Below are positions 10,717-20,626 of a stretch of 21,402 nt of DNA, in pieces. Every line of letters begins with the position of its first letter. Position 1 is the stretch's first letter. The position numbers were made by a program, and so were the translations under genes. The stretch is taken from NCBI GenBank assembly GCA_036897485.1, contig JAYMTF010001770.1, positions 1 to 21,402 on the forward strand. Reading direction: 5' to 3'. The notes beneath the pieces were generated by a model, which saw only the letters and a list, made by a program, of their open reading frames with translations, ran no database searches and was not told the origin of the DNA. The DNA is from Pelargonium nanum. Its lineage: Eukaryota > Streptophyta > Magnoliopsida > Geraniales > Geraniaceae.

Positions 10717-11468
10717 ATGACAGAGGTGGGAGAGCAAGAAAGAGTATGTGTGACCGGCGCAGGAGGGTACGTAGCATCATGGCTAGTAAAGTTTCTTCTT
10801 TCCAAGAGCTACACAGTCCATGGAACTGTCAGAGATCCATGTAATCTTCTCTTTCTGATTCCTATATTTGTAAGTTCAATAGAGTAAATTTTATTTACAC
10901 TTGTTTGGTAGAAACTTTATTCAGTTTCATATTTCAGGCGATGCGAAAAATGATCATTTGAAGAAATTGGATTATGCTTCTGAGAATTTGCAGCTATTCA
11001 AGGCGGATTTGCTGGACTATGAGGGTCTGTGTGAAGCCGTCGCTGGATGCGCCGGAGTTTTCCATGTTGCCTGTCCAGTTGCTGATGACAAAGGGCCTAA
11101 TCCAGAGGCAAAATTTTCATCACTTCTCATTTCAATTTCTTTTAGTTAAGACCTGCTTCAATTGTGCAAGCATGGTGACTTTTGCAGGTCCAGATGATTG
11201 AGCCATCTGTAACTGGCACAAGAAATGTACTAAATGCTTGTTCAAAGGCAAAAGTGAAGAAGATTGTGGTTGTGTCGTCTATAGGTGCTGTCGAACCTAA
11301 CCCAAATTGGCCAAAAGACCAGGTTATGGATGAGGAATGCTGGTCTGATTTGGAATACTGTAAAGCAAATAAGGTGTCCATTTACTAAGCTCTGCATCTT
11401 TGTAGACCATGTCCTCCTGAATTTTGATCTCATATTATGTCTAGGTTTCCAAGTTGTTCTTGGGTAGA

Positions 11469-11718
11469 TTTACACAAGGGAAATGATTCATGCGTGCACC
11501 CGCCATACATGTCAAATGCATGTACTCCTGAAATTGAATCCTAGGTGTCCGTCACAGCTAACTCAAGATGGGACCTACTACCCCACCCCTGAAAATCAAA
11601 GTTGCCCAAAAACACAAGATGGGACCCACTTTCCAGTACCTATCACAACCTGACACGTGTCTTACATGTATTTGACATGTAAGGCGGCTGCATGCGCCAA
11701 GTTGCTTCCTTTACACAA
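11469..11718. mobile_element. Mutator-type MITE with 9-bp target duplication
   Basis: A perfect 9-bp direct repeat TTTACACAA (11469-11477 and 11710-11718) flanks a 232-bp element, 11478-11709. Its ends are long imperfect inverted repeats. The left end runs GGGAAATGATTCATGCGTGC and the right end, reversed, GGAAGCAACTTGGCGCATGC. An inner core, ACATGTCAAAT then CATG, is nearly perfect on both sides, giving about 45 bp of inversion. A 9-bp duplication with G-starting long ends fits the Mutator superfamily. There is no coding capacity. The element lies in intron 3 of gene 5, ending about 50 bp before the damaged exon 4. Confidence 0.88.
11652..11661. promoter_or_regulatory. G-box palindrome inside the Mutator-type MITE
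   Basis: GACACGTGTC is a perfect 10-bp palindrome with a CACGTG core, the class of site bound by bZIP and bHLH factors. It is carried by the transposon within an intron; activity is unknown. Confidence 0.35.
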
Positions 11719-12464
11719 TCTACTGTTGAAGAATAAGCTAAACTCTTTCCTAATGTGATTCACAGCTCTGGTATTGGCAAAACACTGGCAGAAATGGAAG
11801 CTATGGAATATGCAAAGAAAAGTACACTCAACATTGTAACAGTTTGTCCATCCTTAGTTCTTGGGCCAATGCTGCAATCCACAATGAATGCCACTAGTTC
11901 ATTTTTCCTCAAGTTTCTGAAAGGTTTGGCTTCATAGATCAATGCAAATCAAACTAGTAAAAGAATCAGCTCATTAAAAGTTACAACTTTTTTTTTTTGT
12001 AACTTTGTTATTCATTTTATCTTGCAATCATGAATATCAGGTAGAATCGAACCGGAAGAAGTTGCAAGTTGTCCTCTTGTGGATGTGCACGACGTGGCTG
12101 AAGCACTCTGGCAGGTTTACGAGAACCCAAAAGCGGAGGGAAGATACATATGTTCATCACATTCGATAACAACACAAGAATTGCTGGACAAGTTGAAGAG
12201 CATATGCCCTGATTACATTAACCCCGGAAGGTAATTAAGTTTCGAGAAATGTATCTATATTATCACGAATTGTCACGTTAACTGTCCCTTTGTTCTTTGA
12301 CATGCTCTATATACCATGACAGTACCATCAAGACGGACAGGAGACAAACAAAGGTGAGTTCGGAGAAACTGCAGAAACTTGGATGGAAGTATAGGCCATT
12401 AGCAGAGACTATTGTTGATGCTTTTAGGAACTATGAAGAGAGAGGAGACTTTGGTGAAGACTAG

Positions 12465-13330
12465 TCTTGTCTTATTGTTTTGGAGCTTTTAACACTAAAT
12501 TAGATTAGAATCTGCTGTTAAGTGTTTTAATTAATACTATGAGGAGCTTGGAAGCTTGAAATAAATTCAAGTATATGTCACATTGATTTAGCTAGATGGT
12601 AACCTTGATGTTGAACCATATGAACACTCCAAATTTGAAATTTGTGCTTCATCTAGAGGCTACAATTTCTTGGACTTTTCTTGGTGGATCTAACCATTTA
12701 AGATGTGATCTGCAAGGGGATGTTTTACTGCATGTTATGACAGCAAACATTTTTTTGTTCTCTCATTTTCATGTAAGTTTTAGCAAAATAATTGATTCCT
12801 TCCAACTAGAAATTAAATACTTCTGATGCTTTGTTAATTCTGTTTCAATATTAAAATAAGAACATGAACCAGAGAGGTGTATCATGAGCTTGAACCAGAT
12901 TATGTCACAATGGACAAATGGCTTTCAAAGATATTTCCTGAAGAGATGAAACAGAAGCAAACACAACATTTGACTATTTGAGCTGTCAATGTTAACTCAG
13001 AAATAATAACCATCTTATCTTTTTTTCCAAAGTAGCTTCATAGTGTCTTGTACCTTTCTTCAGCAGTCAATTTAAGGAGAATTGAGATTGATATGTGTTG
13101 TTGTGGACATGTGGATTGTGGTCCCTTATAGTAGTATATTACAGTGGTGTAGCACACAACTGCAGCAATAATGGCTCAACTCAAGGTGTAATTGGGTGCA
13201 CTCTCTTTCCCACCTACATGACCCTATCTCTAACCACAACTTCTGAACAATGCTTCAGTTTCATCCCCTTTAAATGGTTGGGACTCAGTCAAGACAACAT
13301 ATACGTTGTTCTTAATTAAAACTCATATGT
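12465..13330. other. Spacer downstream of gene 5, no confident gene
   Basis: This is the 3' flank of gene 5 followed by AT-rich sequence. Apart from the coding-like fragment at 12874-12981, I see no conserved protein. Open frames near 12596-12826 and 13095-13319 have no recognisable motif. Confidence 0.4.
12874..12981 (+). other. Unidentified coding-like fragment, possible exon relic
   Basis: A 35-codon open stretch ends in TGA at 12979-12981. Its composition is unlike its AT-rich surroundings: acidic and basic residues, two Trp/Tyr-containing turns, and a segment reading EPDYVTMDKWLSKIFPEEMK. It follows ACCAGAG, a possible splice acceptor. I do not recognise the family. It could be the last exon of a lost gene or a chance open frame. 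Confidence 0.2.
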
Positions 13331-13331
13331 A

Positions 13332-13545
13332 GTTGCGCGTTTGATATCTTAGGGATAAAGTCTTGTCGAAATAGGCTATTGTCTTCCTCCCTCCAACACC
13401 TAAAGCATCAACTTCAATCACAAAAGCCTTCTTGAAGTTTGGGAGAGCCAATACAGGAGTTGTAACCTCGCCTTTTTCAAGGTTTCACGAGCCTTATGCT
13501 TGGGCCGGCCATGCACCCAACTATATTCTTTGTCATGCAATACAA
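13332..13545 (-). mobile_element. Ty3/gypsy retrotransposon relic (RT-RNase H region)
   Basis: On the minus strand the stretch reads TTPVLALPNFKKAFVIEVDA and, a little further, IAYFDKTLS. These are the typical junction of reverse transcriptase and RNase H in Ty3/gypsy polyproteins. Upstream, a WVHGRPKHKARETLKKA-type stretch is in another frame, so a frameshift separates the two. The part between the VDA and IAYF motifs is about ten residues shorter than usual. No LTR, primer site or other pol domain is visible nearby. This is a short, dead fragment. Confidence 0.75.
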
Positions 13546-14270
13546 CAAGCATAAAATTCGACAATGCAACATAGAGCATAACTAAATTGCCGACTCAACA
13601 AGGATTCATAGCTAACATCCACTAAATTAAACGTAATGTTTTAACCAAACTACAAGGACTTAAACAAACAACTGATAAACAAGCAAAACGCTACCAAAAC
13701 TGTATTTGATCGCATCACAAATTTGTGTAAGTTAGCGTATTTGCGTTATAAATGTTACGTTAAACTTCCTCTAGAGATCTAATGATTAAATATTGAAATT
13801 GTAATTTATTTAAATTGTAAGTCTAAGAACTATGATGAATATTGATGATGGAGATAAGCTAAGAAGGAAAAAGAAAAATGTAGAAAACAAATGGTCAAAT
13901 ACAAAACAGTGACATTACATAATTGCTGTTTTCCTTTGCTTTACCAAAACTCAACAAAAAGAACAGCTCACTCTCCTTTTCTTAATTTCTACCACAAAAT
14001 TCAAAATTTTCAAATCTACATTGTTACACGTGGCAACGTATCAGAGCAAGTTAGGTGTATTCTGTAACTGCGAGGACAAAAAAGTGCAGTAATGAAGTCG
14101 TTGGAACAATACAATAATAAATAAAATTTAGCTGTACAAAAGCAAACAAGTTTTTACATGCTTTTTTGAGCGACAAAAGAAAAAGGAAAATAAACAGCCT
14201 ATTTTATTTTATTTTATTTATTCCAAGTAAACTATACTAAATATTTCAGATTTCTCACAGCTTCTTCCTC
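13546..14270. other. AHL upstream region
   Basis: The sequence is AT-rich with no coding signal. The right half is the likely promoter of the AHL gene: an ABRE/G-box at 14026-14034, T/A-rich sequence near 14200-14235, then a CT-rich stretch (CTTCTTCCTCCTCTTCTTTT) at about 14261-14280 typical of plant leaders. Confidence 0.45.
14026..14034 (+). promoter_or_regulatory. ABRE/G-box (ACACGTGGC) upstream of AHL gene
   Basis: ACACGTGGC matches the abscisic-acid response element consensus with its CACGTG core. It lies about 230 bp before the presumed leader. Single-site evidence; a bZIP-mediated stress response is only an inference. Confidence 0.4.
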
Positions 14271-14351
14271 CTCTTCTTTTCCATTCTCAAGCCCCAGAAT
14301 TTTTCTGCAACCTTCTAATTTTCAGTTGTTAGTTTTTTTCCTGAATTATTG

Positions 14352-14894
14352 GTAAGTTTATGGTGATTTTCTGGGTTTTTTCTCTATTTTTCCTGTTGAT
14401 TTTTTTGACTATATTTTATTTACTTTTCCAAAAATTACATTTTTGAAAAATAATAAAATATTTTTGTTCTTTGTTTTTAGATTTTTGAAGCGTAATTATT
14501 TTTTTTGTGTTGAAATTTGAAAAATTATTATAATTTTTACCGATCTGTTCTGTGGTTTTAACTTCTTAGGGTTTAGCTGATTTTTTACTAAACTGTAAGC
14601 TAGATTTGGGGGGAAAGTTTGGATTTTCAGGTTAGGGCTAGAGATTTGCTTCAGGTACACTAAATCTTAGGCTTAGATCAACGTTTTTTTTTTTTTTTGT
14701 TAATTTTCATGATTTTTCTGTTTTGGGTTAAATCATAGCTCCAGTTGCTCACTGTCTGGAGTGTAGATTCACTGAAGTGGAAAGCGTAATAATCTTACCT
14801 TTTCGAGAATTCTCTGGATTTTGTTTGATTTTAGGGTTGCGAAAATCCGATCTTTGTTATTTATATAAAATTTGAACTGAATTTTAGTTTTCAG
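14352..14894 (+). other. 5'UTR intron of the AHL gene
   Basis: A strong donor ATTG|GTAAGTTT at 14352 follows the CT-rich leader, and TTTTCAG ends at 14894, two bases before the ATG at 14897. The 543 bp between are very T-rich and without long open frames, as expected for a leader intron. Such introns often raise expression of plant genes. Confidence 0.65.
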
Positions 14895-14896
14895 GT

Positions 14897-17800
14897 ATGA
14901 ATTCTAGTACGGCAACCATGTCAGGTCCCGATTCTTTCAACAACGTAGGTCTGCCGAAGAATTCTGTTCCGCCGCAAATGGCGGTGCACAATATGAGGCT
15001 CAGTTTCAGCTCCGACGGGACGGCGGTGTACAAGCCCATGGCCTCCACATCACCACCGTATCAGCACGGTGTCTCTCCGGGAGGTGGAGCCAATGGAAAC
15101 GGTGCTGGCGGTGGGTCTGTCCCTATGGTGAGCCCTGGAGTTGACACCAACCTTAGCTCTGGCGAGCCGCAGAAGAGGAAGAGGGGCAGACCGAGGAAGT
15201 ACGGGCCTGATGGATCGATGGCATTGGCTCTATCGCCAGCTCCGCCGTCTGGCAACGGTGGAGGCTTGGCTTCCCCGCCCCCAGTTCCTCCTGTTTCGGG
15301 AGGACCCATGTCACCTAACTCGACGAAGAAGGCTCGAGGGAGGCCTCCCGGGTCGAGCAAGAAGCAACAGATGGACTCTCTGGGTAAATGATTATATGTA
15401 TATATTTAATTATAGTTGTGTGCCTTATTTTTTGAATCTCCATGGTTGTGAATTTGTGGGTTTATGTTAGCTCACTTTAGTTTAGGTAGCTGGCTCATTT
15501 ATGTTTCTTCATCTCACTCAGGCTCTGAGATTTGGAATGTTGGAGTTGTTTTGTTTTAAAGACTCAGTTTTGCTTTTGACCTTGACCCTGGTGTGCTTTG
15601 ATTATCTGGAATTTTTTACTCCTACAGTTTGGATTCCTGACAGGAAAAATGAAAGATTTTATTTTTATATTTGTGGACAAGTTTTTTTTTTATGATATTA
15701 ATAATATTTAGTTTTTGAACAACTTGGAATCTGTTGATCTGATTCCAGATTGTTGTGGAATTGGTATATTTTGATACTAGTGTAATGACATATATGATAT
15801 ACCATGTCTGTGTGTGGATGAGTGAGCCAAATATAAAAGCAGGGTCAGGGCACTGTCCTGGAACATGGGATTTGCTAGGTCTGGCTCTTGATTATTATGT
15901 GAAATTACTTGTATACCCCTGTTTTCTCAGTTTGCTGCTTGCTATTCTGTTGTTTTTATGTATAATTGATGACATGAGATGACTTTTAGGATGCTTATTA
16001 TACTAATAAATGTGTCTGTTATTATGATAAGAAACATTTTGTAAATGACTTAAGTAGTTAAGTTGTACTCAAGTTTGTGTTTTCTTATCTTCTTTGAACC
16101 CCAACTAAAATAGATACGTGTTTATTATTTTTTAAGAAACATTATGAAAATGACTTTAATTGGACTTGGTTTGATCTTATTGTATTAAAGGGATTGTTCT
16201 CTCCCCCAAAGTTTTTCTTTGGAGCTTAATGCCAGAATCTTTTTATATTATTTATGCTAAATCAACTTGGAAAAAGGGGATCTATATGTATTATTCCAGT
16301 TATCTTTTGAACATGTGCTGAGTATGCATCAACATGATGTCTTTGATTTTAATGCTTTTGTGTGTTGATCTATAGTTTATCATTTTGATACCGCTTTTTA
16401 AATTACCAGAACACGATTTCCTTAAATAGGTTTCTCTTTGCAGGATCAGCAGGGTTTGGGTTTACGCCGCATATCATAACTGTTAAAGCTGGAGAGGTGT
16501 TTAATTGGCTTTTTATTTTTTTACTCTTCATGCTTATGGATATTCCCTTAGATGGTTGTTATATTTCTCTTGTACCCCACTATAATCTTGTTCTAAATAT
16601 TGTTTTCTTGCAGTAGCTATTCTTAGCATATCTTCATTTTGTTATTGCTGTGAAATGCCATCTTAATTCCTTTTGCACGTTGGTAAGGTGATGTGTCAGT
16701 GAAAATAAATGGACTGAGCTATGTTAATTATAGCTTAAGTAATATGTACCTTGTGATTTGTGAACCTCATAATTCACGTGTAACTGGTAAGTCTTTTAAT
16801 TGGTTGAAACTTAAATTTGGGAGGAGCCAAGGCAGCAGGCCAAATTGAGTGGTAGATCCAATTTGCTGCCTATTATGAGCTAGGAAATTAGAGCTCTTGA
16901 GAATGAGGAACTCATATACTCTGCATGTATGTGCTATGTTTACTCGTGAGGACTAGGTTTGGATGCCTTTTTGTTTGATTTTTTATGATATTATTTTTCT
17001 CAGAAGGAAAAAGTACTAAGAGGATTAACTTATGTGTAAAAATTGCAATGTGATAGATTCACTGTTTTATTGTACTTTTGTAGCATAATCATAAACATAA
17101 TTGGATGTTAACCATTTGTTAGCAACTATGGTCTTCTTGATTTGAAAAAGATTATGACAGTGATGCCATGGTTTGTGCAATATCAGGCAGTAGTGAAAAC
17201 ACAAGGATACAAGAAAAGAAGTATTAGATACTTGTACATATTTTATGACTGATCAAGAATTAGTTTTGTACTTTTGTGTTCCTTTTTGGATGGATATGCA
17301 AAGTTGTAATATTTTCTCATGCATAAATTCAAAGAAATTGGTTTATAGTTTGAAATCAAAAGATCAATGCTTGTGTCATTTCATGCAGTTCCCTCTTATC
17401 TTTTTATATATCTTTACGAAGAGTGGGGTTGGGAGGTAGTGCTGTTTTCTACAAGGGATATTCCCTCCATCATGTTTGCATGAATTCGTGTTGCTCCATG
17501 CAATAGGTTTTCCTCTTTTATTTTACTTGATGAAAATTCTTTAATGACTGATGTATCACTCTTGCTCCTTGGCTGTTTTTCATTTTGTAAGGAAATTTAA
17601 AGTTCCGTTTTTTTTTAACGAGGAAATTTAGAGTTCTAGTTCTACAAAGAGCGATACTTTTACAATAGTTCTCTTTGCTATTGCACTTATTTGTGAATAT
17701 ATAGTTATCAGTTATGTATTTAATTATTTATTGTAACTGTAGTTTTGTCTCTATTCAAATCTTGGGGGTGTCCAGATCATGAATGACTTTTAGGACTTAT

Positions 17801-20139
17801 GCTTGATAATAATCCATGAATCTGATGCCTTTAAGTGTGCATAAAATTTCTTAAGTGCATGCAGCATATTCTTCATGTCTCATATTTGTTAGGTTCTACC
17901 CTGGGCTTGGAATGCTTTCTATGTGTGTTCAAAACATGCTCGTTGCGTCTGTTTTGTTGTAGAAACAATAAATGTGACAAATTAATATAGAAGACAGTTG
18001 ATAAAGTATTATGACAGGGTGACCGGAATCCGAGTGCCATTCTAAGGAATTGTTGTGCCAGTTATAGTGATTCACCATTCATGCCTTTGCATGGTGATTG
18101 TCAGCTGCTATTATAGAAAAATAATAAAAAATTCCTTACAGGAATATGTCTATGTTGGACAAGTTTGAAATCATGTTTCATAAGATTACTATCTTTCCAC
18201 TGAAGAGGCCAAGTGTTTGTAATTAATGTTAAAATCTGCAGAGAATTCCATGCCTTACAAGAAATAGGTGCAAAAGAGAAATAATAGTTAAATCATATGC
18301 AACTTTTCGTTTTTTTTTCCTTACATTTTTATTTATTTAAGATAGATAAAGTGGGAAGTGCTATGTAGGCTTTCTATTGATTATCTGCATGATTAATGGA
18401 AGATTTATATTAATCTTTTGGATTCTATGAGTACTATGCATCTGTTCCTTGTGTTTTTCATTCTGACTTTTACTGTTCATACCTTTTGTTGTAATTTTAC
18501 ATATATTATATAATATTCAACTCTTTTTAGTTGACATGGGAATTGATCCTTAATGCTATATTGATTTGATTTTCAGGACGTGTCATCGAAAATCATGGCC
18601 TTTTCACAGAATGGCCCTAGGGCTGTTTGTATCCTCTCTGCGAATGGGGCCATCTCGAATGTCACCCTTAGACAAGCAGCCACATCTGGTGGGACTGTGA
18701 CTTATGAGGTTTGTAAGATCTTTGTCAATTTTCTATTGAAGGTGCCTTGCAAATGAGATGAAACTGAAATATATGAGCTGTTGATTTTGAGGGGACTTGA
18801 TGTAGCTTTTTGAATTAAATAATCACCACATGGACTTGTGTCCGTTGAAATAGTCACGTATCTCATAGGTGCTCTGCGAGACTTTACATTGTTAGTGGCT
18901 TGAGATTTATAGACAGACCAGTAATAAATTTTTTTGAACAGCTTTGAATCTTCCTTGATACTTGATAGGAGTTTAGAAACTTATACCAAAACTTCACCTT
19001 CAACCTTTTTGCTGATATACTCTATTGATTGACCTATTTGCTGCCAACAACATGGTAAAACTTTACATATCTTTGTGTTTTAGTCCCTCTTATTGTTTGT
19101 CATATGAGTGTTATTGCTGCTTAGTTGCCCTTGTTTCTAAGGGTAAGCATCCCTGATCTTTTGTGACCTTTCCGCATAATGAACAAACGGTTTGGGACTG
19201 TTTCGTTATAAAGTTTCACTTTTTTTTCATATGAATTGGCTTTATTGGTTGAATTTTTGTGTACTTGTATGTTACGCAGGGACGGTTTGAGATTCTGTCT
19301 CTCTCTGGTTCGTTTCTGCTGTCTGAAAATGCTGGGCAGCGTAGCAGGACGGGAGGCCTGAGTGTATCACTATCTGGCCCAGATGGCCGTGTCCTGGGTG
19401 GTGGTGTTGCAGGTCTTCTTACAGCTGCATCCCCCGTGCAGGTCCGTTTGCTTCTTCATTTCAAGTGTCCTGACCTGAATTTTGTAACAATATTTTCTTG
19501 CTGTCTTAAGGTTTTAAATCTGTCTAGCTCCGTGTCAAATTAGAAATCCACCTATTACTGTACACTTGAAGTTAAATTATTATTATTATTTTTTTGATGC
19601 CTTGAAGTTAAAATTTAAATGTAATGGGTGGGAAAATTGTTGAAGTAGCCTGTCTTCTGTTGGCATGGACATGCCCTGATTTACAACCTCCTGCATATGA
19701 ATTATTCGCATGAGAAAATCCAACAACCCAAATGTTTATTCATCAAGGCAAAGTTCATTCAACATTAGATATGATAAGTGTTAGTATCAGAACTAACTGT
19801 TGGTCAATACCAAGTCTTACACCTCACTGTTGCTTCTCATATGTTAGTATCTTCTTATTCTCATATGGCTAATGATATCAATCTTATTCCCCAATGTAGG
19901 TGATCGTGGGGAGTTTTGTACCAGAAGGTCGGAAGGAACCCAAATCATCTAACCAAATGGAACACCTATCTGGTCTACCAAAGGTTACCCAAAACAGTGG
20001 GGCAACCGGAGCCTCCAGCCCACCATCGCGGGGGACTCTAAGTGAATCATCTGGTGGACCCGGGAGCCCACTTAACCAGAGCACTGGAACGTGCAATAAC
20101 AGCAACCCACATGGCATGTCGAGCATTCCATGGAAGTAG
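14897..20139 (+). CDS. AHL10: AT-hook motif nuclear-localized protein, two AT-hooks plus PPC
   Basis: Five coding exons (14897-15383, 16444-16496, 18577-18708, 19280-19441 and 19900-20139) encode 357 residues. The N-terminal 90 residues are low-complexity. The first AT-hook, RGRPRKYGPDG, starts at residue 96 after a basic KRK; the second, RGRPPGSSKK, starts at 147. A PPC/DUF296 domain covers about 163-285, from GSAGFGFTPHIITVKAGE through GRFEIL (225-230) to GGGVAGLL and VIVGSF. The C-terminal tail is Ser/Pro/Gly-rich. Two hooks with an intron-containing gene fit clade B, type II AHL proteins. These bind AT-rich DNA in the minor groove and assemble through the PPC domain in the nucleus, affecting chromatin and growth. 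The AHL10 assignment rests on this architecture and on neighbours matching Arabidopsis At2g33620. Intron 2 is 2.08 kb and intron 1 1.06 kb; I see no gene inside either. No damage is seen. Confidence 0.92.
15384..16443 (+). other. AHL intron 1, no embedded gene seen
   Basis: 1,060 bp, T-rich, starting GTAAAT and ending TTTGCAG. A short imperfect direct repeat, AAGAAACATT followed by AAATGACTT, occurs near 16029 and 16134. Nothing else is recognised. Confidence 0.5.
16497..18576 (+). other. AHL intron 2, no embedded gene seen
   Basis: 2,080 bp, T-rich, starting GTGTTT and ending TTTTCAG, in phase 0. No transposon ends, tRNA or conserved open frame were recognised. The open frame at 17245-17439 looks like chance. 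Confidence 0.5.
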
Positions 20140-20626
20140 AGCCTTTTGTAACTAAACTTTCTTTTTCACTTATCTGTGTGTGTAGGCATGGGGTCTGGTG
20201 TTGTGTTCCTAATTTTCTTCAAGGCTCAAGGAGACCCCTTATGTAATTTAAGCGGCGGTGCAAGTTTAGTAGTAAATGACATTAGCAGGACTACAGAATG
20301 TTATCTGGTTTAACCTTTGTAATTTCTAGCTGGACCAGGCAGTTAGTGGCGCCATTTACACTTCTAGGCTATCAGTTTTAGATGACTTTAGAGATTAGAG
20401 AGAGCCTGTTCTGTTCGGAGGTTTATAATGTAGGTGATTTATGATTTAGCTTGAGTGATATGTGTCGTCTTCATGTAGTTGTAATTGTTGTTCCACACCC
20501 TTATGTATTCTTGAATCTATTTAATTAAAGCCCGTCCTCCTTTATTCCACTTGTATTTAATTCACTTGAGCTGTTCTGATTAAGTGATACACATTTCAAC
20601 TTTACAGGTTTCATACAAAACCCATG
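20140..20626. other. Convergent 3' spacer between AHL and SDR genes
   Basis: 487 bp contain the 3'UTR of the AHL gene on one strand and of the SDR gene on the other. TTAATTAAAG at about 20520 could serve as an AHL polyadenylation signal region. The two transcripts may overlap, since the stop codons are only 0.5 kb apart. Confidence 0.5.

Larger units (their letters stand above)
10717..12464 (+). pseudogene. CRL: CRL-like SDR, array gene 5, frameshifted in catalytic motif
   Basis: Six exons are recognisable: 10717-10840, 10938-11107, 11188-11373, 11766-11923, 12041-12230 and 12323-12464. All but exon 4 match the usual lengths. Exon 4 is 158 nt instead of the 163 nt in the other four copies. 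Against gene 4 the missing 5 nt fall between TATTGG and CAAAACA, that is between catalytic Tyr and Lys. Normal splicing then shifts the frame and reaches TAG at 11895-11897. A donor 2 nt downstream (11376) would restore frame and give about 323 residues reading NKVSGIGKT, with Lys kept but catalytic Tyr gone. Other oddities are DVHD for DVRD and YENPKAEG for YEKPEAEG. Intron 2 must use a GC donor (GAG|GCAAAA). Intron 3 holds a transposon. The remaining frame is intact, so the damage is recent, or the product is non-catalytic, or the base calls are wrong. Confidence 0.75.

Noticed and set aside
13095-13319. 74-codon open frame in the spacer
   Set aside because: No recognisable domain, no paralogue and no splice context; length is compatible with chance.
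15061-15360. 99-codon minus-strand open frame opposite AHL exon 1
   Set aside because: It mirrors the GC-rich, Pro/Gly-rich coding strand of AHL; it has no motif of its own.
15501-15982. Open frames inside AHL intron 1
   Set aside because: Phe/Leu/Tyr-rich translations of T-rich intron sequence; no conserved motif.
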